From Haliotis asinina (Eukaryota; Mollusca; Gastropoda; Lepetellida; Haliotidae), in NCBI RefSeq assembly GCF_037392515.1, contig NC_090291.1:15137001-15201000 (forward strand): a stretch of 64,000 bases of DNA, in the 5' to 3' direction. Shown here one piece after another: positions 1 to 42,255 of this stretch. The translations under genes were made by a program, and so were the position numbers. Under the pieces are notes generated by a model. It did not search any database. It saw nothing but the letters and a program-made list of their open reading frames with translations, and was not told the DNA's origin. Each line of letters starts with the position of its first letter. The first letter of the stretch is position 1.

Positions 1-76
1 GTTACTTTACTTACTAAAGGAAAAGCCGAGGATTCTGGGAATGATTTTCAATACATTAGAGAGTTGTCTCCCCTAC

Positions 77-30663
<30,587 letters not shown>

Positions 30664-31338
30664 CTGCTCCCACAGTGGCTGAATGGATAAACACACAACT
30701 ACTGACATAGGGATTGTAATGAATTCCACCAGGGATGGTTTTAGAAATATCACATCCATAATTCTCACCTGAAAATACTTCATTCAGTCACATCCTTTAC
30801 AGTACAGGGTATTTTATTTCCAGTCAATGTTGTCAAATTCCCTGGACAAATCGTTTTCATAGTTTTATATTTTTATGAGCAGATTGAGATAACACAGTGT
30901 TACGAGTATTGTCCATTTATATATAAGACAGGCTTACATGGTGACATGATGTCTGATAGATCAGTAAAATAGGCCAATGTAATTATCATGAGTGTATGAT
31001 AATATGATAATCAAGGATGAAGGATGTATACACTGAACTCCACAGATGCTGTTATTGTTGAAAGAAAAACTAGTGTCACATTGTGCTGCCCATGTTTGCT
31101 GGTCTTGATGTTGGAAGAAAGACTTTGTATGAAGCTGAACCTGCAGATTGCATCGTCTGTGAGTCGAATACATCTTGCATTGAAGGTTCTCCTGATTTTT
31201 TTTATAAAGATTGCCTTTTGTTCCATGCACAATATTTGTTTTCTGTGGAAAAAAAACAAATCTGTGATTAAGATCGAAATAGTTCAGTTGTGAATAATTT
31301 AAATTTGTTGAGTTCATATATTGCAATGGCAAACTCAT
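30664..31338. other. NSMAF 3' flank, no other gene seen
   Basis: AT-rich sequence after the NSMAF stop. I find no canonical AATAAA in a convincing position, so the 3' UTR end is not assigned. Short frames here have no recognisable product. Confidence 0.5.
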
Positions 31339-31347
31339 ATATCCCAT

Positions 31348-31739
31348 CATCCTCGATATCTCCGATAAATCTCCACTATACCCTGGATTCATCTATGGCT
31401 TGGCCTGACAATCGTATTTCCTACCTTTGCTGGCTCCACATTCTCACAGCTAACCTGCCGTTACAATCGAGCTTGTCATTGTCAACAAAGATAGCAGTCG
31501 CAGCTGTAAAGGTTTGTTCGCAGTGCAACTCAGATTTTGGGGAAATCATGCCGACAAACTGACAGGTTCGAAACTTTAAAAAATGAGTTGTGATTGGTTC
31601 GCTCAACTTCCCTGCATTGACACTTGATTTGGTAAAAGGCCAGCCAAGGGAGGTAATTAATTCATCATTCAGGGCTTTAGATGCATCCAGGGTGTAGTGG
31701 AAAGTTATTGGAAAGTATATCTTGGAGATATCGAGGGTG
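31348..31739. mobile_element. Mutator-like MITE, copy 2 (392 bp)
   Basis: Ends CATCCTCGATAT and ATATCGAGGGTG. Perfect 9-bp flanking repeat ATATCCCAT (31339-31347 and 31740-31748). Shares the interior GTTTGTTCGCAGTGCAACTC region with copies at 8829 and 34342. Confidence 0.87.
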
Positions 31740-32161
31740 ATATCCCATGAAATATATATGAACTATGCTTGACAATGGCATGTTCTACACTTTCACAAGG
31801 CATTGTTTTGTGGGAAGTGATTCTTTGATTGCATGAAAAATGTCTCCCACCTCGAAATATAGTGTTTATTGAGAATCTTGAGTTATTTAGCAGTGGATAA
31901 AAAAATATCTGTTAACCGATTATACTATTGACTGACCTTCTTCAATCCAACTGGTACTGCCAGTTGAGCAGAGTGTCGTCTTCCTTTAAGAGATAAACAT
32001 GCTCATGTATCTATGCTGCCAACTCACCTCACTTTATGTGTATGGAAAGATTGTTAGCAAACAAGGACAAGTCGAGCAATAACTGGTATTATCATGTATT
32101 AGGGCCGCCCTCTTGTGCTTGTAATAGTGAGTAAAGGGCCCCAGAGTTCAAACCAAATGAG

Positions 32162-32690
32162 GGTATCAGGCTAACTGCCCCTGGACAAATGCCCCCCGAC
32201 AGCTGCCCCCTGGCTATCTGCCCCCCATACATTGTGCCCCCCGGACAGCTGCTCCCTGGGTTAATAGCCCCCTTTTCTATGACATTCTGTGGTTTTCAAG
32301 ATGTGACTCCAGATTAAATGAAAGTTTTCACAGCAATTAGTGATTTGAGCTCATCTAGCAAAGGCCACATTACTGAACAACCTTCTCCAACATTAACTTT
32401 CTCCATATTACTGAACAGCCATCTCCAAGATTAACTTTCTCCAAGATAACATGAGATTTATAAACATTTTGAACACATGAACTGTAAATGAATCTGAAGA
32501 CTGATATATTGTGTGGTACATAAGGCTATCAATTACATGTATTAGTTGGTGTGTTGTTAATATGGGGGCATTTGTCCCAGGGGGCATTTAGCCTAGGGGG
32601 CAGTTGTCCAGGGGGCACAATGGATGGGGGGCAGATAGCCAGGGGGCAGTTGTCAGGGGGCAGTTGTCCAGGGGGCAGTTAGCCTAGACC
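32162..32690. mobile_element. 529-bp GGGGGCA foldback element
   Basis: Arms of about 115-130 bp are inverted copies. The left arm reads AGGCTAACTGCCCC, GGCTATCTGCCCCCCAT and CATTGTGCCCC. The right arm is its complement. Each arm is itself a string of TGCCCCC units about 14-17 bp apart. Flanked by perfect 9-bp repeats CCAAATGAG (32153-32161 and 32691-32699). The roughly 290-bp centre is AT-rich with a duplicated TTAACTTTCTCCA motif and no open frame of note. Confidence 0.9.
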
Positions 32691-32824
32691 CCAAATGAGT
32701 TTGCTCATTGCCATGCATATTCTCTATGCTGACCCAGCTTATCCTTCTTTGCCAGTAATGTTGACCAGAAAAAGGTTTTCCCTATGTTGAAGGCTTACAT
32801 TTAACAGAGGCATTTCAAACATGT

Positions 32825-33420
32825 TAAAGTGTACATTTTATTGCCTTCTTAGTACTACAGCTGTTAAAGAATTGGAGTTACAAATGTCTCAGAGCTACGA
32901 CTGTCAGTCACTGTTAAAAAATAAGCTTAATGTCCATTTCAGCAGTACAGCTGTTGTTTGTTTATGTTAAAGAAGGGGAGTTACAATTATCGCCTTGCTA
33001 TGACTGTGATAAGTCAATGTTAAAGTATGGGAGTTAGAACATCTTAGTGCTACTATACCTTTGTGAAAAGGACCACTGTTCTCAATGCTTCCAAGTCAGA
33101 TTCTTAGCCAAATCAGCCAGGAGTCAATGTTATAGTGTACGTTTTGTGACCGCCTCAGCATTCATTAGTGCTATGTTAAAGTAAGGGTTTTACAATCATA
33201 TTAGTGCCACAGCTGTCAAAAGTCATTGTTATTGTGCACGTTTTATGACCATGTCAGCATTACAGCTGTCGTTCGTTAATGTTAATGTGTGGGATTTACA
33301 ATCATGAGAGTGCTGCGACTGTCATAAGTCAATGTTAAAGTGTACGGTTGTGACTGTCTCAGCACCAGAGCTTTTGTTAAAGTATGGGATTTACAATCAT
33401 ATTAGTGCTAAGACAGCTTG
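32825..33420. repeat. degenerate tandem array, about 95-bp period
   Basis: About six diverged units with GTTAAAGTATGGGAGTTACA, ATCATATTAGTGCTA and TACAGCTGTC. The TTAAAG-GGGAGTTA core resembles the complement of the centre of the palindromic MITE at 26675, so the array may have grown from that element. Confidence 0.65.
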
Positions 33421-34341
33421 AAATGGGCCACTGTTCACAACATGCCATAGTCAGAATCTTAGCAAAATGAGCAAAGAAAGGCTATTCTATGGTTTTGTTA
33501 CTATATGTACTTAATTGATCACAAGGGGCACCTTTAGTTTCTAAAACTGGTACTATAATTGAGGGAAAGTTTCATTGCTAGTATCTATTCCTGTTTGTTA
33601 TCCTGTCTATTGAATTTTTGCTACACATCATTCCAACATGTGATACAGGGTTAACATATCCAACTGGTGCTCATTAAGCTTGTACAAGAACTTTTAATAT
33701 AACCAATAGTAATATTTTGAATAGGTCATATATGAGAGAGACTGTGTCAAAGGTTTCCATGTCATTTTTAGATGTGCATGTAAGTTTGCTGCTGATGTAT
33801 ATTCTGTGAAATTTTCTGTACAAAGATTGCACATATTTACTGTTGTTTCGTTTTTGGGGTTTTTTTTTGGTTTTTTGAGTATGCTGATGTCTGAGAGACT
33901 GTCTCAAAAGTTTCCATGTCCTTTATAATGCCCTTTACACTTTGGTGTTCATTTTTAAAATCATGTTTTGTTTCTACACAGACAAACAATACTCTTGTCT
34001 TATATACACTTCTTTCATTTGTATGTGAACTTAGAAGAACGAATCCTGATTGGCAGGTTAGGGGGGTATCAAGTCTTCACAGAGAGAGAGTGGTATCTAA
34101 GTAGAAGATCTAATATTTAAAAAAATGTATGTACAATATATCATAAACTGACACACAAGGTGATTCATGGGGTGTAAAGAGCTCTGTTCCAATTTTAAAT
34201 TTTCAATTATATCTGAATCAACCACACATATGTGTTCTAGCACTAAAATCTTTTAGATTTGTAAAGAAATAATGTGCTGACAATTGTTGCCATGTTTGTT
34301 TACGTGGTACTTTGAACTTACTGGGGCAATCGGTGACTAGG
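33421..34341. other. intergenic, nothing recognised
   Basis: AT-rich sequence with a poly-T stretch (33853-33876). Frames are short and unlike known proteins. Confidence 0.5.
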
Positions 34342-34815
34342 CATCCTTGATATCTCCATGTCTGTGTTCCGATAAATCTCCACTAAACCCTAGATGCATC
34401 TACTGCTCAGCCTGATAATTTTATTACCTCCCTTTGATGGATCCGCATTCTCACAGTAGCCAATCAGCTGAGCTGCCATTACAACCGAGCTTGCCAGTGT
34501 CTGTAAAGATAAACATTTGCAGCTGTGAAGGTTTGTTTGCAATGTGACTCAGATTTGTGGGAAATCACACAGACAATTTGACAAGTCTGAAACTTTAAAA
34601 ATATATATGCAAGAACTCCTTCTACCTCTTTCAGAGATCCTCTGTATGAGACAAGTTGACAAGTTTATTGGTTAGATAAGTCAAAACAGGTGATTTGTGA
34701 TGTGCATGCTCAGCTTCCTAGCGTAGGTACCTGATTTTGATAAAAAGCCAGCCAAGGGAGGTAATAAATTCATTGGTCTGAGCTGTGTATGCATCCAGGG
34801 TATGATGGAGATTTA
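34342..34815. mobile_element. Mutator-like MITE, copy 3, right end decayed
   Basis: Starts CATCCTTGATATCTCCATG. The interior has TGCATCTACTGCTCAGCCTG, and the right arm has AGCCAAGGGAGGTAATAAAT and GCATCCAGGGTATGATGGAG. The terminal ATATCGAGGATG and duplication are gone. Confidence 0.75.
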
Positions 34816-34819
34816 TTCA

Positions 34820-34965
34820 TGTTAACCAAGTGCTTAAAGCATTTGCTTGTCACACCAAAGACCTGAGTTTGATTCAGCACATACGTACAACTTGTGAAGC
34901 TCTTTTCTGGTATCCCCAGCTATGATATTGCTAGAATGAAACTAATCTCACTCAAAGTGAGGTTA
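34820..34965 (+). repeat. degenerate SINE-B copy
   Basis: AAGTGCTTAAAGCATTTGCT, GAGTTTGATTCAGCACATA and TATGATATTGCTAGAATG follow the family order. Joined directly to the decayed MITE end. Confidence 0.65.
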
Positions 34966-35244
34966 AACCAAAATCACACACTTTCAGTTGTGCAACGACT
35001 GTTGAACCTTGTCTTGTGTGATTTTCTTAATAAGATAGTTTTTTATGACAACAAATATCATAAGTTTAGTTTCTTCACGACATAGACTCTGTGATATTCA
35101 TAGATCTTCACATGAATTGGATATTGAACGTGCTTGAATGATGAATGAGATAGTTGTTTTAGGCTGTTTCAGAGGGCTCATTCAGTGTTATAATTTCATT
35201 CCATTTCTGAAAGGTGTCCACCTGAATGCACCATCAGTACTGGA

Positions 35245-35468
35245 GGGGTGGTAAGGTAGCCTAGTGGGTAAGGTCTTTCCTCTTCACACTGAAGACCCAG
35301 GTTCAATTCCCAATATGGGTACAGAGTGTGAAGCCCATTTCTGGTGTCGTCTGCTGTGATATTTATGAAGTAGAAATGGGCTTCACGCAATGCACCATGA
35401 AGGGAATCAAACCCTTGAAGGCATGATGAACAAATGCTTCAACCACTAGGCTATCTTATTGTCCCATA
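35245..35468. repeat. inverted pair of SINE-B copies
   Basis: Plus copy 35245-35370 (GGTGGTAAGGTAGCCTAGTG, GGTTCAATTCCCAATATGGG, TGGTGTCGTCTGCTGTGATA) is followed at once by a minus copy 35371-35468 (AAATGGGCTTCACGCAATGC, GGGAATCAAACCCTTGAAGG, CTTCAACCACTAGGCTATC). Both lack the shared 3' tail, and the join is inside that region. Confidence 0.8.
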
Positions 35469-35469
35469 T

Positions 35470-36296
35470 TATTTTGAATGACATTCCATGATGATTTAGG
35501 ATATGATATTCAGATGATTGTAGTGCTTTAATATTGCAGATCCATCTGGTGGGTAATGGGTCAGATGCTTAGATGTGGTGATCTTATTAAATGAAATAAT
35601 CAAAGATTGTTCGCAGTGACTAAACAACAAGGCAGTTGATCATAGTTTTCTCCTAATCAAACACAAACAATTTTGGAACACTTGTTTAGATTAACAGTAT
35701 TTTTCACAATGCTGATTTTGTGTGTGTCATTAAATTTCCGTTTCATAAGCACCAAAAGCTGGTTCCAAGTCATGACTGGATTTATCATAAAAATAAAATA
35801 GAAATTTATGTTCCTAACATTCTAGTACTTCCTTAGAGGTGAGAAATTTACAAATGTCTATTTTATAATTTGAAGAAACCCCCAAAACTCATGGGTGGGA
35901 TGTTGGGGGCTACACAGTTCATTTCAGGAGACTTATAAAGCCTTCAGGTTAAGGAGAGTTGCTCCTAGCTCCCATCTTCTGGATGTGCCAAGTGATGTCC
36001 AGATGTAATTGTCATTTAATATCAAACGCTTGATCTTGTACTGGTTCCTGACGTATCTTTGTTTCCAATAAGGACTGTTGTTTGATGCAGGTTCTCCACA
36101 CTTGTAAGTGCAGTAAATATATTACTGACTGATGCTAATGTCTTCATCATTAGATAATCTTCAAATTGGATTGTCCTCTACAAATGATTTGTGATGGGAA
36201 TTTCATCAGTGATTGTGTGAGATGATAGACAGTGACACCCTGTTAGTCTGGAAACCCTTCTTACTGGATAGTTGATATTTAAAATGAGACTGTTAT
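35470..36296. other. intergenic, nothing recognised
   Basis: No gene, inverted ends or SINE landmarks visible. Confidence 0.5.
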
Positions 36297-36298
36297 TC

Positions 36299-36317
36299 AT
36301 GGTGGTGGTGGTGGTGG

Positions 36318-36379
<62 letters not shown>

Positions 36380-36475
36380 CCAAATGGTGCCGTGTTTGAA
36401 GCCCAGTTTTGGCGTCCCCTGCAGTGATATTTTTGGAATATTGTTAAAAGCGACATTAATCTACACTCACTCACT
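36299..36475 (+). repeat. GGT/GAT microsatellite fused to a SINE-B 3' half
   Basis: Six GGT units, then about twenty-one GAT units, to 36379. Then SINE-B 3' sequence (TTTGAAGCCCAGTTTTGGCG, ATTGTTAAAAGCGACATTAA) and an ACTCACTCACTCA tail. Confidence 0.88.
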
Positions 36476-36479
36476 CAGT

Positions 36480-37365
36480 AGCAAATGAAGTTGAAAAGTT
36501 GGTTGATTAAGTGATACCTTAGTGCAAAGACATTTGAGACATGCCCCTGCAAGTTCTACACTACTGTTACCAGGATATTAATTTTACGTAGTGTTTGTTG
36601 ATTCACAAATTGTTGTTGTTGTCTTGATTTAAAGTTACAGATTTGCTTCCAGACCAACCTTTTGTTCAGGACCCAGATTAACAGGGTGTTTCACTAAAGA
36701 GTATTATCCGAAGATTGATGCCAACTGTGATTGCTACTTGAATACAAACTGTATATGTGCCAAATCTAAGGGACCATTCATAATTTGCGGGAAGTATGGG
36801 TCACTTACTATGTACTTGAATGTTAGGGGGGCAGGGTGTCATGCACATTGTACATGCTTCTTACCCCTACCCCCAAACCATACATTATGAATGGTCCCTT
36901 ATTCCTATTTTGCCAACAGATTTTTGTTGAACCTTGTCCACAGAACCCAAATTGCTGAACTGTGGATGTCTTGTAGCCAATGAAATTGGTGAATTTGAAC
37001 CAACAGGGCGTAACCCTCACAGGTTCCCCTTCCTGCTGACCATGATGAACTAACACTCTTTCATAGAACTCAAAGGAGACATGGAACCATGTGATACTCA
37101 CACTGAATTAATACTATGAATTATTGATTCTTTTGAACAGTTTTGGCATTGTCCTGTAGAGTATAACACATGTACATTCATCTATCATGTTAGGTCATCA
37201 TGAGTGTGCCATCACAAGTGGATGTCTTTCGGCAGACTGGTACCAGGTTTATATATTTTGACATAATGGAGATCAATAAATAGACTGATATAATCAATGC
37301 ACTCTCCCATATTTGTTGTAAATGACAATTTTGGATGTAATTGATAACAAACTTACAGGGACGAC
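36480..37365. other. intergenic, nothing recognised
   Basis: Contains an inverted match between TAAGGGACCATTCATAA (36768 on) and TATGAATGGTCCCTTAT (36884 on). This suggests a roughly 135-bp foldback remnant. No gene. Confidence 0.45.
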
Positions 37366-37475
37366 CAGTTTCCATTCCCCACATGTGTACAGTGTGTGAA
37401 GCCCATTTCTGGTGTTCCCCAAAGGTAACCTATAGCTGGAATATTGCCAAAAGCAGTGTAAAACCATACTTACCT
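37365..37475 (+). repeat. SINE-B 3' two thirds
   Basis: GTGTACAGTGTGTGAAGCCC, ATTTCTGGTGTTCCCC and GCTGGAATATTGCCAAAAGC, ending GTAAAACCATACTTACC. Confidence 0.82.
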
Positions 37476-37784
37476 ACTGATGACAAGCACAAATGAGCTG
37501 AACAGCAAAACAAACGCAAATTTTGAAAAAAAGAAATCTCATAAAAGTAAGTGTTGATGTTTATGTCTTCTTTTTAAACACTTGCCAAAAAACAATAGAT
37601 ATGTGTTTCTTTTGCTGTTGAGTACAGGAAGACTTTTGCATTTGGGAGCAGATGGTTGGTGGTGGTTCTTTACACAAAAAGGGCAGCATTATTGCAACCT
37701 GTCTGTAAGTATTATAGAACATGGCAATTATCAGTTCGGGTTTCCATGTATATTTGCAGCTTTGGAGTTGGCGTGTTAGTACTT

Positions 37785-38690
37785 CACGTATAGACACACT
37801 TTCTCCAGTAAGCATGCAGACAGCTACACAAAGACATGCAGGAAGATTCTCAAACAGACTCGCAAACACACAGACACATTAATGCATAAACATGCAGACT
37901 TCATACCGAAACATGTCTCATTACCCTTTTCAGACAATGACATACTTTTCATCCGATCCGAATTTTCTCGAATGAATTTTAATTCGAAACTTTAATAACA
38001 CTGTCTTTCTATACTTAATGTCGAGCTTCAGGAAGCACACCTTAACTATGGATTCACAGACACTGAGTGAGTGAGTGAGTTTAGTTCTACGCCACACTCA
38101 GCAATATTACACCTATATGGCGGGAGTCTTGACCAGACAATCCTGTGATCAACAACAACATGAACATCGATCTGCGCTATTGGGAACCGATGACATGTGC
38201 CAACCAAGTCAGCAAGCCTGACCACCCGATCCCGTAAGTAGCCTCTTACGACAAGCATAGTCTCCTTTTATGGCAAGCATGGGTTGCTGAAGGCCTATTC
38301 TACCCTGGAACCTTCACGGGTAGTGTTTCAACATACATGTGCTTAGACTTATTAAAACATACTGATTAATATTTATTTATCCAGTGAAATTCTGGACTGG
38401 TTATCGCACTAAGTTGCGCAGTTGGACGGGGCCCAGTAAACAGGAAACGAGACTTTTCTGTGATCAATGTTTTGACATGCAAACGCACAGACACACAAAC
38501 GCAGACAGGTACGCAAAGACATGGAAGTAGACACTCAGTCTAGCAAACACACTGAACATTAATACATAGACATGCAGACGGGCATGCAAACACACAGACT
38601 CTTAAGCGCATTTAGATACGCAAAGACATGCAGTTAGACTCGCAAATACACATCAAGTTTAGGTTTACGCCGCACTCAGCAGTATGGCAA
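37785..38690. repeat. CA-rich degenerate repeat split by a SINE-A
   Basis: Motifs CGCAAAGACATGCAG, GACTCGCAAACACAC and CATTAATGCATA/ACATGCAGAC recur at 37810-37895 and 38480-38650. The SINE-A at 38065-38322 lies between the blocks. Confidence 0.6.
38065..38322 (-). mobile_element. SINE-A copy, full length
   Basis: Antisense, from GAGTGAGTGAGTTTAGTTCT (tail) through TGACCAGACAATCCTGTGAT and GACCACCCGATCCCGTAAGT to GGAACCTTCACGGGT (head). No clear target duplication. Confidence 0.88.
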
Positions 38691-39150
38691 AGACACGCTG
38701 TGATACCGATACACAAACACGCAAACTAGTAATTGTAATGGAAATGTTGAACCTCATTTCATCCCACATCAAATAGAATTCTTGAAATGAGTTTTGATGT
38801 ATAAAACAAAGAAAATACACTAAAACCAAATCTCTTGTGGATCATATGAATGATGAACGCTCTGTTAGGAAGACTGATCTGCAACTGAATCACTGAAACA
38901 AATGGCCCAGTGGTCTTTATTGATGTGTTACTTTATCAGAATCAACCGGTTAGCGTTAAAGCACAGATTTGACATGACATGGATCTTTCGAGGACCATCC
39001 CAAATGTTAATTATATTTAGTTCTTTTCAAAATTCTCTTTGAAAGCAGCAGTAAACAAGACTCACTCACTTAAGACATTGTATACTACCCACCAATAGTT
39101 TACACTCAGTATTGTAAACTTACTTCCTTCAACTGTTCTAAACTAGATTT

Positions 39151-39400
39151 ACCCGTGAAGGTCCCGGGGTAGAATAGGCCTTCAGCAACCCATGCTTGCC
39201 ATAAAAGGCGACTATGCTTGTCGTAACAGGCGATTAAGAGGATCAGGTGGTCACCATTGCTGACTTGGTTGACACTTTTGCGCAGATCGATGCTCATGTT
39301 GCTGATCACTGGATTGTCTCGTCCAGACTCGATTGTCTACAGATCGCCGCCATATAGCTGGAATATTGCTGAGTGCGGCGTAGAACTAAACTCACGCAGC
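39151..39400 (+). mobile_element. SINE-A copy with target-site duplication
   Basis: Flanked by CTAAACTAGATTT (39138-39150) and CTAAATTAGATTT (39401-39413), one mismatch in 13. Head ACCCGTGAAGGTCCCGGGGT, tail shortened to CTCACGCAGC. It has a small deletion in the tRNA-like region. Confidence 0.9.
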
Positions 39401-39739
39401 CTAAATTAGATTTGATGGGAGGTGTAAATCATGGCGACCAAAGCCGAAAGAAGTGAAGCACCAGTAAAATGGTACGCTGGCGCTGGAACGGCACACGTCT
39501 GTGTTCCTGCGATCACTTAATGGAGGTCTCATGTCAGTTCTCTAGCTTCTGATGTATTTAGGTCCATCCATTTACCAACACAAGTTGTTGAGATTCAGTC
39601 AGTGATATTTTAACTTGATAAAAAGACTTGAACCCCAATATCCCGGCGCGCCAGCTGGCGATTCTGGTCTTTGAATAGCTGGCGAAAATATGGATCACGT
39701 GGTTGGTTACCTGCGCCGTCTTTGCCCACTGAAAAGGCA

Positions 39740-39915
39740 CATGAAGATCCGGATTACAGTTGATCTTCAGCAACCAGTGCTTGTCGTAAGACAACCAACA
39801 GAATCGGGTGGTCTGACTCGCTGACGCATGTCAATGCACCCCTAATGTGCAGACCGATGCTCATGAGATCAACCACTGTCTGGATTTCTTTGGGCTGCTC
39901 TAAAATATTGGGAAA
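39740..39915 (+). repeat. SINE-A copy, degraded
   Basis: GTTGATCTTCAGCAACCAGT, CAGAATCGGGTGGTCTGACT and GACCGATGCTCATGAGATCA remain; the 3' third is lost. Confidence 0.65.
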
Positions 39916-40330
39916 GTGTAGAGTTTGGCGCTGTGAACAGTTTATGTTCCAACAGGATACATAGAGTCACATTTGGGGGTCCGACATTGGAATTAGGCCG
40001 TAACGACTCGGTGTGCATCACAGTTTCTCGGTACAGACTAACGCTTTATCTCTGAATATGCATAATTTTAATAGAAACATTAAACATGAAAAAGGAGCCT
40101 CAGTGAGAAAGGAAATTCCGAGAGAATCTAGACTGTCTTCATTTGGAGCCAGGGAGAGACAGGAGAGAAAATGTGGTTCATGGAGTGTGACTATACCAGG
40201 ACATTAAGTATACAATCAATATTTGATGTTTATCAAAATCGGCAATGGCACAATATCTCTATAACAATGACACGGTGTTTCATATGGAGTACATTTCCTG
40301 GAATAAAGCATGTGACTTCTACCAGAGTTA
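39916..40330. other. intergenic, nothing recognised
   Basis: An open frame of 64 codons from 40013 has no recognisable family and no splice or promoter support. Confidence 0.45.
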
Positions 40331-40336
40331 CACAAT

Positions 40337-40400
40337 GCTCTGTGGTTAGAGCGTCTTTTAGGACGGCAGAAAGTCCTTTGTTCGATCATGGACTAGTGTC
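40337..40400 (+). repeat. tRNA-like SINE head of a third type
   Basis: CTCTGTGGTTAGAGCGTCTT then GGCAGAAAGTCCTTTGTTCG ATC resembles tRNA boxes A and B (TGGTTAGAGCG and GTTCGATC) but differs from the SINE-B head. Isolated fragment. Confidence 0.5.
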
Positions 40401-40497
40401 GTTAAAAGATGGTACTTTTTGTTACCCTGCCTTGTACTTGACATTAAGGGTAAGAGGAAGCACTGTCCGTTTGGAATCACTTCCTTTGTTTGTAGTT

Positions 40498-40680
40498 TAA
40501 CGCCGCGCCCAACTATATCAGGGCTATATATGGCGGCGAACTGTAAATAATCGAATCTGAACGAACAATCTAGTGATCAACATCATGAGCATCGATCTAC
40601 GTAAGTTGGATACGATGACATGGCAACCAAGTCAGCAAGCACTGGTTTGCTGAACAGCAACTGCAATCCGGATCACTGAT
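40498..40680 (-). repeat. SINE-A copy
   Basis: TAACGCCGCGCCCAACTATA, AATCGAATCTGAACGAACAA, ATCAACATCATGAGCATCGA. Antisense, head missing. Confidence 0.72.
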
Positions 40681-40689
40681 AGTCAGGAG

Positions 40690-41345
40690 TCAATGTAATG
40701 TCACATAAATGTGTCTGAGTTTGGCATCCAGTAGTACTGTTATATTGTTGCCTGCTATGTAATTGGGATATCTCTATCAAACCAAAATTGGTCTGGAATA
40801 GTTCAAGGAGAATTACATATGCTCTCATTAATGTTGAACTCGACGTTCAGCCTGGTTTAACCCGACTTCACCTCTCGCCATGTGTGCGGGTCGCCGCACC
40901 TGCTGTGTAAACTGTGTGAACGGTGCTCAATTCCGAAACCTTTTTTATTGGGGTGAAATAAAATAATGAAACACTGTCGTGGGTTTTCATTCAACACTCA
41001 CACTGCAGCTGCTCAAGATTTTCATGTTTTAACCTTATTCGCACATCTTTTTGTAATAAATCATCTCGGGTCTGCGTAATTGATCTTGGTCTCAAACCTT
41101 GCACGAGAGTGGAAATGTGGAATTCAAAAAATCACTAGTGGGCGAATGTGGGTACACTATCACTTTTGAAAAAAACGAATGTCTTGAATTTAAGGAATAG
41201 ATGTGTGTTTGAAAGTGTAATCTACACATCCACATCTGTCCACGCGATCGAAGGTTTATCGCAGAGACTGGTCTTCACATGAGCCCCTGATCTGCAGCTT
41301 CTCATTATAGCTTCAAACTTACAATCCAAAAGCAACTTTACATGT
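40690..41345. other. intergenic, nothing recognised
   Basis: No gene, inverted ends or tandem structure seen. Confidence 0.5.
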
Positions 41346-41364
41346 AGAATCAGATCCACTTGGG

Positions 41365-41655
41365 CTCACAATTACACTCAGGTCCACGCGTACAATTAGG
41401 ACCACATATAAAACTCGGTCCAAACATACACACAGCGCCACACGAACCATTAGGTCCAAGCGTGCACATAGCGCCACACGAAACCATTAGGTCCAACCGT
41501 CCACTCGTACCATTAGGTCCACACGTACAGTCAGGTCCAACGCACAGAGATCCACTCGTACAACCCAAACGTAGAATCAGGTCCAATCCAACTATAGGTA
41601 AACACTACAGCTGGGTACTCACATGCACACAGCTCCACACGTACTATCAGGTTCA
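41365..41655. repeat. minisatellite, about 24-30 bp units
   Basis: Units combine AGGTCCA, ACACGTAC, ACAATCAGG and CGCCACACGAACCATT. About ten diverged copies. The open frames through it reflect the repeat, not a gene. Confidence 0.8.
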
Positions 41656-41656
41656 G

Positions 41657-41880
41657 ACCCGTGAAGGTCCCGGGGTAGAATAGGCCTTCAGCAACCCGTG
41701 AAGGTCCCGGGGTAGAATAGGCCTTCAGCAACCCGTGAAGGTCCCGGGGTAGAATAGGCCTTCAGCAACCCGTGAAGGTCCCGGGGTAGAATAGGCCTTC
41801 AGCAACCCATGATTGCCATAAAAGGCGACTATGTTTGTCGTAAGAGGCGACTAGGGATCGGGTGGTCAGACTAGCTGACT
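41657..41880 (+). mobile_element. SINE-A with a fourfold tandem 37-bp head, 3'-truncated
   Basis: Four identical head-to-tail copies of the first 37 bp of the SINE (41657-41693, 41694-41730, 41731-41767, 41768-41804) lead into one body that stops after CTAGCTGACTTGT. The tail is absent. Confidence 0.93.
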
Positions 41881-42143
41881 TGTCATATACATACCTATAT
41901 GCAGCTATACACGTACAAACAGTTTCACGTGTACAGACGTGTAGCTAGCTAATATTTTCGTGTCAGCCCGATAAGTTACGAATCTAAATGTACACCCAGG
42001 TATACACGTATACACCTGGCAATGAGTTTACTCAGCCACACAACAGCGACATTTCCACAAATTTCCACAGCTTCACACCTTTATTCTGGTCCAAGCTCAC
42101 ACTCATATACACATCTGCAAAAACGACATTTCTAGAAGGCCAG

Positions 42144-42255
42144 GGCCTCCTTTCATTAAACACTAAAGTGATCGTAAGTCACCGAAGTAACCTTAGTGCC
42201 ATGTTAAAGAATGGGAGTTAAGGTTAACCAGTAAAGGTAGCTTCGTGAAGGTAGC
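42144..42255. mobile_element. palindromic MITE, copy 3
   Basis: GGCCTCCTTTCATTAAACAC, then GTGATCGTAAGTCACCGAAG, TTAAAGAATGGGAGTTAAGG and TTCGTGAAGG. The centre is in opposite orientation to the copy at 26675. Confidence 0.72.
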
